64,000 bases of DNA from Bradyrhizobium diazoefficiens (lineage in GTDB: Bacteria; Pseudomonadota; Alphaproteobacteria; Rhizobiales; Xanthobacteraceae), in the NCBI RefSeq assembly GCF_016616885.1, contig NZ_CP067102.1:3066501-3130500 (forward strand). The letters are read 5' to 3'. The first letter of the stretch is position 1; the number at the start of each line of letters is the position of its first letter. The notes under the pieces are model-generated. The model was given only the letters and a program-made list of their open reading frames with translations, was not told where the DNA came from and did no database searches. Shown piece after piece: positions 15,601 through 23,867 of the stretch. The position numbers and the translations under genes are program-made.

Positions 15601-18600
15601 ATGACGTGCTCGGGTTGCGGTTCTGAGGTTCAGAGCGGTTTTGCCTTCTGCCCGAAGTGCGGCACGAAGCAGCCGAGCGCGTGCGCTGGCTGTGGCTTTC
15701 CATGCGCGTCCGATTTCGTCTACTGCCCGAAATGCGGCGCTCTTGTCGGTGAGGCCACCCAGGGCGGCGAGCAGGCATTGCAGCGGACGAGCTCGATGAC
15801 GGTTCCGATCGGGTCGTCGTCCTCTCCACCGCTCGTGCCGACGGCCGAGGCTCAGCACGCGTTTCGACCACAGGCGGATAAAATCGATAGCGAAGCAAAT
15901 CGTCGTACCATCACCGTGCTGTTTGCCGATCTCAGCGGCTTCACTTCGATGAGCGAGCGGCTCGACCCCGAGGTCATGCAGACGCTTCAGAACGAATTGT
16001 TCGAGGAGCTGACGGCCGCGGTGCAAAGCTTTGGCGGCTTCGTGGACAAATTCATCGGCGATGCGCTGCTTGCTCTGTTTGGTGCACCGGCCGCGCACGA
16101 GGACGACCCGGAGCGGGCGGTCCGCGCGGCCCTCGACATGATCATCCGAACGGCGCGCCTCAGCGAACGCGCGAAGGCGTATGCCGGTTCACCACTCCTG
16201 CTTCATGTCGGAATCAACACCGGGCACGTCGTCGCGGGTGGGCTGGGTGTTGGCGTTGCCAAATCCTACTCGGTGACCGGCGACACCGTGAATACCGCCC
16301 AGCGATTGCAGTCCATGGCGCCTCCGGGCGAGGTGCTGGTCGGACCCTTGACCTACCGTCTGACGCGGCACGCGTTCTCCTATGACTCGCTTGGCGAGGT
16401 CTCGCTCAAGGGCAAGATGGGCAGCGTCCTGGTCCATCGTTTGAAGGGACCGCTCGAGACGCCCCGTGCGGCACGAGGGCTCGACGCGCTGGGCCTTGAT
16501 GCGCCGCTGATCGGGCGCGACGCCGAGCTTGCGCGCGTGATCGGCAGCCTGGATCGCGCGTGCGGTGGCGCCGCTCAACTGGTGCGGCTGGTCGGCGAAG
16601 CGGGTATCGGGAAAACGCGCCTGGTCAACGAATTCGTCGCCCGCATTCGCGATGAGGATCTCTTCGCAGGCGTGGCGATCCGGCAGGCAGTCTGTTCGCC
16701 GCTGGGTGAACAATCCTACGGCACACTCGCCGCCGTGCTGCGCAGCGCCTACGGCATCGCGCAGAAGGCCGACGCTGCAGAGGCGGAGGCAAAGCTTGCC
16801 GAAGCGCTGTCAGAGCTTGGCCTCCCGGCCGAGGAGGCCGACCACCTGATGCCTCTCTATCTGCACGTCCTTGGACTCGGCGATCCCAACGCCGTGCTCA
16901 GGCATGTCGAGCCGGAACAGCTCCGCCGGCAGATCTTTTTCGCGATCCGCACTGTCTTCGAACGCCGCCTCGCCTTGTCGCCGCTTCTGATCATCGTCGA
17001 GGACCTGCATTGGGCCGACGCGGTATCCCTAGAAGCGCTGCGGTTCCTGATGGACCGTCTGGAGCGGACGCGGCTGATGCTGCTGTTTACACATCGGCCC
17101 ATGCTGGAGCTGGACCAGTTCGGCTCGAGCCGGATCAGTCATGCAACCCTTCGGCTGCCGCCACTTGGCGACACCGACGGACAAAGGCTGCTGGCGGCTT
17201 ATTTCAGTCACGGCTGGTGCGAGCCGCCGGGACGGCTGTTCAATCGAATCCTCGAACGTGCAGGCGGCAATCCGCTTTTCCTCGAGGAGATCATCCGCGG
17301 CCTCATCGAAGCCGGCGCCCTGGAACGCGTTGGCGCGCTATGGCGAACGAAGTCGGAGGGAGCCGCCGCGGATATTCCGGCGAGCATTCAGGCTCTGTTG
17401 CTGGCGCGCCTCGACCGCTTGCCGCATCAGGTACGTCACCTGGCCCAGGAGGCCGCGGTGATCGGCCCGCGCTTTGATGCTGCTGTTCTCGGTGCGGCCG
17501 CCACTGAGCGGGCGAGGGTCGAAGCAGGGCTCGAACTTCTGTGCGACGCCGAGATCATCGAGGAGATCGCGGGCTCGAACTCGATTTCCCTGCGGAGCTA
17601 CCGCTTCACGCAAACCATGCTTCAGGACGTCATCTATCAAAACCTGCTCTTGCAGCGCCGGATCGAGCTTCATGGACGGATTGGAGCCGCGCTGGAGCGG
17701 CTCTATGGCGACGAGCCGGAGCGGCTCGAAGATCTCGTACTGCTCGGACACCACTTCAGTCTGAGCGCGAACAAGCCGAAAGGCGCGCGCTATCTGCGCG
17801 CGGCCGGCGATCGCGCACGTGGAAGTTACGCCAATGACGATGCCCTTCGTTTCTACCAGCAGTCCCTCGCGGTACTGTCGACCGGCGTCGAACGGGAGCC
17901 GGAATGCCTGATCCTGTACGAGCGGATCGCGGATCTCTGTCGCGTAGCCGGCCGCCGAAGCGTGGCCGAGGAGCACTACCAAGGCGCGCTGGAGGGGCAC
18001 CGCGCGGTAGAAGACTGCATCGGCGAAGCGCGAATTCTTCGCAAGCTCGGCCGATTGTTGTGGGACGCCGGCAAGCGCGTCAACGCCGAGGCGCACTATG
18101 CCGAGGCGGCAGAACGGCTTGCCGGGACCGACGCGCCGATTGAGTGGGCACACCTCCTGCAGGAGCGCGGCCGTCTCGCGTTTCGCGTAGGTGATCCCGT
18201 CGCGGCCGCGCGATGGGCCGACGAGGCGCTCGGTTACGCGCGCTCCGTGTCGGTGGACGCAGATGGGCAGGACGGGCCCGAGGCGGCGCGCGCCATTGCG
18301 GAGGCACTCAACACCAAAGGAGTTGCGCTGGCGCGGCTTGGGCGACACCAGGAGGCGGTGCGCGAGGTGGAGCAATGTGTCGCAGCTGCCGAAGCCGCCG
18401 GCCTCCTCAACGTGGCGTGCCGCGGCTACACCAACCTCGGGGTGCTCTACACGATCATCGACCCGGCGCAAGCCATCGATGTTTGCCGGCGCGGGCTCGA
18501 TGTCGCGTATCGCATCGGCGATCTCGGCTTCCAGGCGCGCCTCCTTGCCAACTTTGCCGTCGCCTGTTGCACCTTCACGGACAGATGTACCGACGAAGGG

Positions 18601-18927
18601 GTGCCGGCTGCCGAAAAGGCGATCGAGATCGACCGTGCGCTCGATCAGCGCGAGCATCTCCCGGTGCCCCTGATCGTGCTCGGTCAGATCCATCAATGCC
18701 ACTTCCGCCCCGATCTCGCCGCGCGCTGCTACAACGAGGCCATCGAGGTGGCGAGCGAGACTGGAGAGCCACAACAGCTCTTTCCGTGCTATGATGGTCT
18801 TGCGACACTGAACCTTGATCGAGGCGACATGCCCGAGGCCGAGCGGTATTTCGCGTTGGCGCATGATGTCTGCGCCCGGCATGGGCTCGATCCCGCAGGG
18901 CTGATCGTACTGCCGTTTCTGGACTAG
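15601..18927 (+). CDS. Zinc-ribbon/class III nucleotide cyclase/ATPase/TPR signalling protein
   Basis: An 1108-residue multidomain protein. Two CxxC-CxxC zinc ribbons occupy residues 3-45. A class III adenylate/guanylate cyclase domain spans about 100-285, with both metal-binding Asp residues (LFADLSGFT and FIGDALLALFG) and the transition-state motif VTGDTVNTAQRL, so it should be catalytically competent. An AAA-type ATPase domain follows, with P-loop GEAGIGKTRL at about 330-340 and Walker B LLIIVEDLHWAD at about 461. The last 350 residues are helical TPR-like repeats. No membrane segment is seen. This layout resembles large cyclase-STAND regulators in alphaproteobacteria and would couple a protein-interaction signal to cAMP or cGMP. 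A Crp-type regulator lies 0.7 kb upstream. Confidence 0.9.
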   Translation: MTCSGCGSEVQSGFAFCPKCGTKQPSACAGCGFPCASDFVYCPKCGALVGEATQGGEQALQRTSSMTVPIGSSSSPPLVPTAEAQHAFRPQADKIDSEANRRTITVLFADLSGFTSMSERLDPEVMQTLQNELFEELTAAVQSFGGFVDKFIGDALLALFGAPAAHEDDPERAVRAALDMIIRTARLSERAKAYAGSPLLLHVGINTGHVVAGGLGVGVAKSYSVTGDTVNTAQRLQSMAPPGEVLVGPLTYRLTRHAFSYDSLGEVSLKGKMGSVLVHRLKGPLETPRAARGLDALGLDAPLIGRDAELARVIGSLDRACGGAAQLVRLVGEAGIGKTRLVNEFVARIRDEDLFAGVAIRQAVCSPLGEQSYGTLAAVLRSAYGIAQKADAAEAEAKLAEALSELGLPAEEADHLMPLYLHVLGLGDPNAVLRHVEPEQLRRQIFFAIRTVFERRLALSPLLIIVEDLHWADAVSLEALRFLMDRLERTRLMLLFTHRPMLELDQFGSSRISHATLRLPPLGDTDGQRLLAAYFSHGWCEPPGRLFNRILERAGGNPLFLEEIIRGLIEAGALERVGALWRTKSEGAAADIPASIQALLLARLDRLPHQVRHLAQEAAVIGPRFDAAVLGAAATERARVEAGLELLCDAEIIEEIAGSNSISLRSYRFTQTMLQDVIYQNLLLQRRIELHGRIGAALERLYGDEPERLEDLVLLGHHFSLSANKPKGARYLRAAGDRARGSYANDDALRFYQQSLAVLSTGVEREPECLILYERIADLCRVAGRRSVAEEHYQGALEGHRAVEDCIGEARILRKLGRLLWDAGKRVNAEAHYAEAAERLAGTDAPIEWAHLLQERGRLAFRVGDPVAAARWADEALGYARSVSVDADGQDGPEAARAIAEALNTKGVALARLGRHQEAVREVEQCVAAAEAAGLLNVACRGYTNLGVLYTIIDPAQAIDVCRRGLDVAYRIGDLGFQARLLANFAVACCTFTDRCTDEGVPAAEKAIEIDRALDQREHLPVPLIVLGQIHQCHFRPDLAARCYNEAIEVASETGEPQQLFPCYDGLATLNLDRGDMPEAERYFALAHDVCARHGLDPAGLIVLPFLD

Positions 18928-19029
18928 AGCGTTTTCGAGCGAAGTGGATACCGGTTCGCGTAAAGAAAACGCGTCAAAACAAGAATCTAGAGCCCCGTTC
19001 CGATTCCATCGGAACGGAAAAGGCTCTAG
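18924..19029. repeat. Dispersed intergenic repeat with a strong hairpin
   Basis: The gap after the cyclase gene begins AGAGCGTTTTCGAGCGAAG and GTGGATACCGGTTCGCG and ends in a hairpin at 18987-19029: outer arms CTAGAGCC/GGCTCTAG and inner arms GTTCCGAT/ATCGGAAC. From memory, this sequence type recurs many times between genes in Bradyrhizobium and relatives. The hairpin may also serve as a transcription-end or RNA-processing structure for the cyclase gene. Confidence 0.75.
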
Positions 19030-19050
19030 CCAATGTGAGGGAGTTCAACC

Positions 19051-19731
19051 ATGTCAGATCGTCATGTCGATACACCGCTTCAGCCGGGTGACCGCGCACC
19101 GAACCTCGTGCTCGACGCCGTCACGCGCGAAGGGAAGATCGCACTTGAGGACTATCGTGGGCATAGTCCGATATTGGTCGGCTTGTATCGTGGCCTGCAC
19201 TGCCCGTTCTGCCGTCGCCACATCGCGGCGCAGGCGCAGCTTGACGGCGCGCTCCGAGGGAAGGGCATCGAAAGTCTCACGGTCGTCAATACGCCGGCCG
19301 ACCGGGCGCGGCTCTACTTCCGCTATCATCCACTGCCCAACTTGCTCGCTGCGTCCGACCCCGAGAGGGTCTCGCATCGCGCGTTCGGCCTGCCCAACAT
19401 GGAGTTCACGGAGAACGAGACCGAGTGGCCGCGCAAGATCGGCATGGACGTGGTGATGAGCATGAAGGTCGACATGCCCGGCGAATTGCCCAGCCCGATG
19501 AATCGGCCGGAGGCCGCCGCATATCTCAACAACAAGGACGGTTACGAGATGACGGATGCCGATCAGCGCATGGCGGCAGCGGGCACGGGCCAGTTGTTCG
19601 GCCAGTTCCTGCTCGATCGAGAGGGCATCGTGCGCTGGACGTTTACCGAGGTTCCTGACGGCGGCCAGCGCATGTTCGGAGCGCCGAGCCCACAGGAATT
19701 GATGTCGGCTGCCTCGCAGGTGGCAGGCTAG
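19051..19731 (+). CDS. Peroxiredoxin-like (AhpC/TSA/redoxin) protein
   Basis: A 226-residue thioredoxin-fold protein. The N-terminal LQPGDRAPNLVLDAV leads to the redox site YRGLHCPFCRRH at about residues 47-58, a CxxC pair in the peroxiredoxin-like family where two cysteines replace the single peroxidatic Cys motif. The C-terminal part, with GQLFGQFLLDREGIVRW, is the usual beta-hairpin of the fold. The ATG has a good GAGGGAG ribosome site. It probably reduces peroxides or disulphides in the cytoplasm; there is no signal peptide. Confidence 0.82.
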   Translation: MSDRHVDTPLQPGDRAPNLVLDAVTREGKIALEDYRGHSPILVGLYRGLHCPFCRRHIAAQAQLDGALRGKGIESLTVVNTPADRARLYFRYHPLPNLLAASDPERVSHRAFGLPNMEFTENETEWPRKIGMDVVMSMKVDMPGELPSPMNRPEAAAYLNNKDGYEMTDADQRMAAAGTGQLFGQFLLDREGIVRWTFTEVPDGGQRMFGAPSPQELMSAASQVAG

Positions 19732-19741
19732 GCAAAGACGA

Positions 19742-20581
19742 TTAGCTTGCTGTCCTCGGCCGTTTTTCCGCCAGCGCCGCCGCCAGCGCAGAGATCAGTG
19801 GACGCATGAAATAGGCGTCGTCCGCAGGCGAGATGTCGGTGCGCAGGCCGTGCGCGGCAAGCTCACCTGAGACTGCCGGTCCCACCGAGGCGATCAACGT
19901 GCGCTCGAATCCCGCGCGCAACTTCGCGTCGCTGCCATGGGCCTTGGCGGCCTCGATCAGCCGACGCACCTGGCCGAGATTGGTCAACGCGATGGCATCG
20001 ATTCGTCCCTCGGCCATGTCGTCGATGGCCGCGACGATGTTGGCGTCCGCGGCTTTGGAATCGTAGACGTAAGGCAACACGGTATCGACCTCGGCACCTT
20101 GCGCGGCCAGCGCGCCGGTCAGTGCGCTGTGGTCCTTGTCCGGATAGAGCTGGAGGCCGAGGCGATGCCCCTTCAAGTCAAGCTTGCCGAGCATCTCGAT
20201 CACGCCCTCGGTGGTCGGCTTCTCCGTGGTCTGCTGGGCCTCGAGCGAGATTTCGCGCAGCGCCTTGCCGGGCTTCGGGCCGCGTGTGAACTTTCGCGAT
20301 TGGGCCAGCGCCGCGACGAAGGCCTGGTCGAGGCCGCGTGCGCGCGCGAGCTTCATGATCCGCCGCAAGCCTTCACCGGTCATCAGCACGAGGTCGTCAA
20401 GCGGCTTGTCGACGGCGCGACGAATCCAGGCCTCGACCGGGGCGGGGTCGGGCGCGTCCTGGATGGTGAACATCGGGCACTGCACGACCTCGGCGCCTTG
20501 CTCGGCCAGGAGTTTTGAGAACTGCGCCTCCTCGCGGGTCTCCAGGATCAGGATGCGGGTGCCGGTCAAACGGTCGGCCAT
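19742..20581 (-). CDS. Uroporphyrinogen-III synthase (HemD-like) family protein
   Basis: A 279-residue two-lobed protein. The N-terminus GTRILILETREEAQFSKLL, the block DDLVLMTGEGLRRI, and the second-lobe GADAEVDTVLPYVYDSK-type region plus IDAIALTNLGQVRRL and IASVGPAVSGELAAHGL are typical of HemD, which cyclises hydroxymethylbilane for haem, chlorophyll and cobalamin synthesis. The ATG at 20581 is preferred; the frame upstream has no similarity. HemD is poorly conserved, and this may be a paralogue rather than the housekeeping copy because hemC is not adjacent. The stop lies ten bases from the convergent peroxiredoxin-like stop. Confidence 0.75.
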   Translation of the reverse strand: MADRLTGTRILILETREEAQFSKLLAEQGAEVVQCPMFTIQDAPDPAPVEAWIRRAVDKPLDDLVLMTGEGLRRIMKLARARGLDQAFVAALAQSRKFTRGPKPGKALREISLEAQQTTEKPTTEGVIEMLGKLDLKGHRLGLQLYPDKDHSALTGALAAQGAEVDTVLPYVYDSKAADANIVAAIDDMAEGRIDAIALTNLGQVRRLIEAAKAHGSDAKLRAGFERTLIASVGPAVSGELAAHGLRTDISPADDAYFMRPLISALAAALAEKRPRTAS

Positions 20582-20726
20582 GGGCGTGCTCCTGTGAGCA
20601 AATATCGCAATCGTCTGTTTATCTTGGCATCGTCGTCGGGATTGGCGCAAGGGGCGCGTCGGTGCTAGAGCAAGACGCAAATCGCGGGTTGTTCCGCGGC
20701 CTTTGCACCATCCTTCATCAAGAGCC

Positions 20727-21590
20727 ATGCCCGATCATCAATATGTTCTAACCCTGTCCTGCCCGGATCGACCCGGCATCGTCTCGGCGGTGTCGACCTT
20801 CCTGGCCCATAATGGACAGAACATTCTCGACGCCCAGCAGTTCGACGACGTCGAGACCAAGAAATTCTTCATGCGCGTCGTGTTTACCGCGGCCGATCTT
20901 GCCGTGGAGCTGGCAGCGCTCCAGACCGGCTTTGCCGCGATCGCCGAGCGTTTCGGCATGGAGTGGCAGATGCGCGACCGCGCCGCGCATCGCAAGGTGA
21001 TGCTGCTGGTGTCGAAGTCCGACCACTGCCTGGTCGACATCCTCTACCGCTGGCGCACCGGCGAATTGCCGATGACCTTGGCCGCGATCGTCTCCAACCA
21101 TCCCCGCGAGGCCTATGCCGGGCTCGATTTCGGCGGCATCCCGTTCCACTATCTGCCTGTTACCAAGGAGACCAAGAGCGAGCAGGAGGCGCAGATTCTC
21201 GATCTCGTTGCCAAGACCGGGACCGACCTCGTCGTGCTCGCCCGCTACATGCAGATTCTATCCGACAATCTCTCGGCAAACCTGTCCGGCCGCTGCATCA
21301 ACATCCATCACTCGTTCCTGCCGGGCTTCAAGGGCGCAAAGCCCTATCATCAGGCTCATGAGCGCGGTGTGAAGCTGATCGGCGCGACCGCCCATTACGT
21401 CACGCGCGACCTCGACGAAGGCCCGATCATCGACCAGGACGTCGAGCGCATCAGCCACCGCGACACGCCGGAAGATCTTGTCCGCAAGGGCCGCGACATT
21501 GAGCGCCGCGTACTGGCGCGCGCGATCCGCTATCACCTCGACGACCGCGTCATCCTCAATGGCCGCAAGACGGTCGTGTTCATGGATTAG
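20727..21590 (+). CDS. purU: Formyltetrahydrofolate deformylase
   Basis: A 287-residue enzyme that hydrolyses 10-formyltetrahydrofolate to formate and tetrahydrofolate, balancing one-carbon pools and feeding formate to purine synthesis. An N-terminal ACT domain (residues 1-80, [16 protein letters not shown]) precedes the formyltransferase fold. The catalytic Asn-His-Asp set is visible in [12 protein letters not shown] and [19 protein letters not shown]. The ATG at 20727 gives the expected family N-terminus; an earlier in-frame ATG at 20703 adds unrelated residues. Confidence 0.95.
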   Translation: MPDHQYVLTLSCPDRPGIVSAVSTFLAHNGQNILDAQQFDDVETKKFFMRVVFTAADLAVELAALQTGFAAIAERFGMEWQMRDRAAHRKVMLLVSKSDHCLVDILYRWRTGELPMTLAAIVSNHPREAYAGLDFGGIPFHYLPVTKETKSEQEAQILDLVAKTGTDLVVLARYMQILSDNLSANLSGRCINIHHSFLPGFKGAKPYHQAHERGVKLIGATAHYVTRDLDEGPIIDQDVERISHRDTPEDLVRKGRDIERRVLARAIRYHLDDRVILNGRKTVVFMD

Positions 21591-21673
21591 CGCGCCGAGG
21601 CGATGCGTCGACATCGAACCCGGAATCTCGAGATTCCTGGTTCGCATCTTCGAGGCGCTGCGGAAATGACAAC

Positions 21674-21955
21674 TCAGCGCAGCGCGTCTCCCGAGGTGGA
21701 TCCGGTCGCGCCCTTCTGCGTCTGCTCTTCCCTCTCGCGATTGGCCGCCGGCATCAGCCGCTTCTGCTCCCGTTCCTTCATCCATGCGTCGTATTGCGGG
21801 GTGCCTGGTCGCGGTGGGGCGTCCGCCGGGAGGCCGCCAGCCCATCGCGGGACATAGTCGCCCATGCCGGCCGACAGCTTCTCGTTGACGGTGCCGCAGC
21901 CGGACAGGCCCGCGGCAAGCCCGACGAGAAGGAGAGATTGGAAACGCATGGACAT
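21674..21955 (-). CDS. Small putative lipoprotein
   Basis: About 93 residues. The N-terminus has a short hydrophobic segment ending in LAAGLSGCG, a lipobox that would make the Cys about residue 20 the lipidated residue, so the mature protein is probably anchored in a membrane facing the periplasm. The rest is polar, with PRWAGGLPADAPPRPGTPQYDAW followed by a charged tail. Either ATG at 21955 or 21949 could be the start. Similar short lipoproteins are common in Bradyrhizobium; function unknown. Confidence 0.65.
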   Translation of the reverse strand: MSMRFQSLLLVGLAAGLSGCGTVNEKLSAGMGDYVPRWAGGLPADAPPRPGTPQYDAWMKEREQKRLMPAANREREEQTQKGATGSTSGDALR

Positions 21956-22486
21956 CGTGCGGGCGCCGGAATTGGAACGAGGTGATCGGACGCCGGATAA
22001 CCAGCGGTGAGGAACGATAGCCTTCAACAAGGTAAAATTGGCTTATTCGAGGTGGGTATCAAAATACCGAATTGAATGAGCATCGCGCCTGCAATGTTCA
22101 AATCCTGCAAATGAAAGAACCAAATCCTCCATCCATCTGCCGGGTCGCATTTCTAGACTACGGCCATCACCTCGCGACATTCTGGCTTGGTCGGCGACCC
22201 GGCTTTTTCGTTGACAGGTCCATTCTATTTGTACATTCGTACAAATGGAAGTGCAGGCTCGGGGGATGCTCGGGTTTCCCCGGCGTAACCGCGACATTGC
22301 TTTCCACGCTTGGTATTCGGAATGCGCGGATTGCGCCGAATGGTCGCCAAACGTCCGATTGACAATGAGGGCGCGAAAGACGCCTTTGTGACGCGCGACA
22401 TCGCTCGTGCGTGGGTTAAGGTGAGGCAAGGACCGGGCACTCGGTCCGGCGCACAAGAGGTCAGGAATGAAGGGGAGGGACATCTG
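21956..22486. promoter_or_regulatory. 531-base non-coding region upstream of the second HAAT operon
   Basis: No convincing gene is seen on either strand; the open frames here lack ribosome sites and similarity. A TTGACA hexamer at 22211-22216 and the perfect inverted repeat ATTTGTAC-ATTC-GTACAAAT at 22227-22246 form the only striking element (see separate entry). The start of the importer operon at 22487 has the ribosome site GGGGAGGGA. The leader between the palindrome and the start codon is about 240 bases. Confidence 0.5.
22211..22246 (+). promoter_or_regulatory. Putative promoter overlapped by a perfect 8+4+8 palindromic operator
   Basis: TTGACA at 22211-22216 is followed, 15 bases later, by TACATT as a possible -10 element. 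The -10 candidate lies inside the perfect inverted repeat ATTTGTAC-N4-GTACAAAT (22227-22246). A repressor of the TetR or GntR type bound there would block the promoter. It reads toward the importer operon starting at 22487. No matching regulator gene is in the window. Confidence 0.5.
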
Positions 22487-23665
22487 ATGTTCGAACGCAA
22501 ACAGTTTTCTCGGGCGGCCGCACTTGTCGCCATCGCCGGCCTCGCGGTCGTCGCGCCGGCCGAGGCGGAAGACACCGTCAAGGTCGGTCTGATCCTGCCG
22601 ATGACAGGCGGGCAGGCCTCGACCGGCAAGCAGATCGAGAACGCGATCAAGCTCTACATGCAGCAGAAGGGCGACACCGTCGCCGGCAAGAAGATCGAGA
22701 TCATCCTCAAGGACGACGCGGCGATTCCGGACAAGACCAAGACCGCCGCGCAGGAACTGATCGTCAACGACAAGGTCAATTTCATCGGCGGCTTCGGCGT
22801 GACGCCGGCGGCGCTCGCAGCCGCCCCGCTGGCGACGCAGGCGAAGATCCCGGAAGTCGTGATGGCGGCCGGCACATCGATCATCACCGAGCGTTCGCCC
22901 TATATCGTGCGCACCAGCTTCACGCTCGCGCAGTCCTCGACCATCATCGGCGACTGGGCGGTGAAGAACGGCATCAAGAAGGTGGCGACGCTGACGTCGG
23001 ACTATGCGCCGGGCAATGACGCGCTCAACTTCTTCAAGGAGCACTTTACGGCTGGCGGCGGTGAGGTGGTCGAAGAGGTCAAGACGCCGCTCGCCAACCC
23101 CGACTTCGCGCCGTTCCTGCAGCGCATGAAGGATGCCAAGCCCGACGCGATCTTCGTGTTCGTGCCGGCGGGCCAGGGCGGCAACTTCATGAAGCAATAC
23201 GCCGAGCGCGGCCTCGACAAGGCCGGCATCAAGGTGATCGGACCGGGCGACGTCACCGACGACGACCTGCTGAACAACATGGGCGACGCCGTGCTCGGGA
23301 CCGTGACCGCGCACATCTATTCAGCGGCGCATCCCTCGCAGATGAACAAGGATTTCGTCGCCGCTTACAAGAAGGCGTTCGGCACGCGTCCCGGCTTCAT
23401 GGCAGTGGGCGGCTATGACGGCATCCACCTGATCTACGAGGCGTTGAAGAAGACCAATGGCGACACCGACGGTACCAAGCTGGTCGAAGCCATGAAAGGT
23501 CAGAAGTGGGAAAGCCCGCGCGGTCCGATCTCGATCGATCCGGAGACGCGCGACATCGTCCAGAATGTCTACATCCGCAAGGTCGAGAAGGCCGACGGCG
23601 AGCTCTACAACGTCGAGTTCGCGACCTTCGAGGCCGTCAAGGATCTCGGCAAGACCAAGAAGTGA
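22487..23665 (+). CDS. HAAT-family ABC transporter periplasmic substrate-binding protein (second operon)
   Basis: A 392-residue type I periplasmic binding protein with signal peptide (about residues 1-25, ending VVAPAEAE). The mature domain begins VKVGLILPMTGGQASTGKQ and includes IGGFGVTPAALAAAPLA, SDYAPGNDALNFF and MAVGGYDGIHLIYEAL, all family hallmarks. The ATG at 22487 is chosen for its GGGGAGGGA ribosome site and signal-peptide fit. It is the first gene of an H-M-G-F operon that follows after a repeat element. The ligand is unknown; the MetE-like gene at the end of the operon may be a clue. Confidence 0.93.
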   Translation: MFERKQFSRAAALVAIAGLAVVAPAEAEDTVKVGLILPMTGGQASTGKQIENAIKLYMQQKGDTVAGKKIEIILKDDAAIPDKTKTAAQELIVNDKVNFIGGFGVTPAALAAAPLATQAKIPEVVMAAGTSIITERSPYIVRTSFTLAQSSTIIGDWAVKNGIKKVATLTSDYAPGNDALNFFKEHFTAGGGEVVEEVKTPLANPDFAPFLQRMKDAKPDAIFVFVPAGQGGNFMKQYAERGLDKAGIKVIGPGDVTDDDLLNNMGDAVLGTVTAHIYSAAHPSQMNKDFVAAYKKAFGTRPGFMAVGGYDGIHLIYEALKKTNGDTDGTKLVEAMKGQKWESPRGPISIDPETRDIVQNVYIRKVEKADGELYNVEFATFEAVKDLGKTKK

Positions 23666-23699
23666 CGCGCGAAAGCGCGTCATCCCGGGGCTCTCTTCT

Positions 23700-23819
23700 T
23701 ACCTCTCCCGCTTGCGGGAGAGGTCGGCGCGAAGCGCCGGGTGAGGGTTCTCTCCTCTAGGGGAGTCTCTCTGTTGAGAGACCCTCTCCCCAACCCTCTC
23801 CCGCAAGCGGGAGAGGGAG
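23700..23819. repeat. Dispersed intergenic palindromic repeat, copy B1
   Basis: TACCTCTCCCGCTTGCGGG opens and CTCTCCCGCAAGCGGGAGAG closes this 120-base element; the two ends are inverted copies and can form a long stem, with a second short hairpin GGCGCGAAGCGCC inside. A near copy is at 62661-62785. It lies between the binding-protein gene and the permease genes, where it may fold in the mRNA and separate high expression of the binding protein from the rest. Confidence 0.8.
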
Positions 23820-23867
23820 CGCAGCACGGCACCTGGCTACTACACTTGAGATGATTTTCGACGCACG

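Noticed and set aside
22072..22362. 96-codon plus-strand frame in the upstream region of the second importer operon
   Set aside because: No ribosome site, no similarity, atypical composition, and it overlaps the promoter/operator element.
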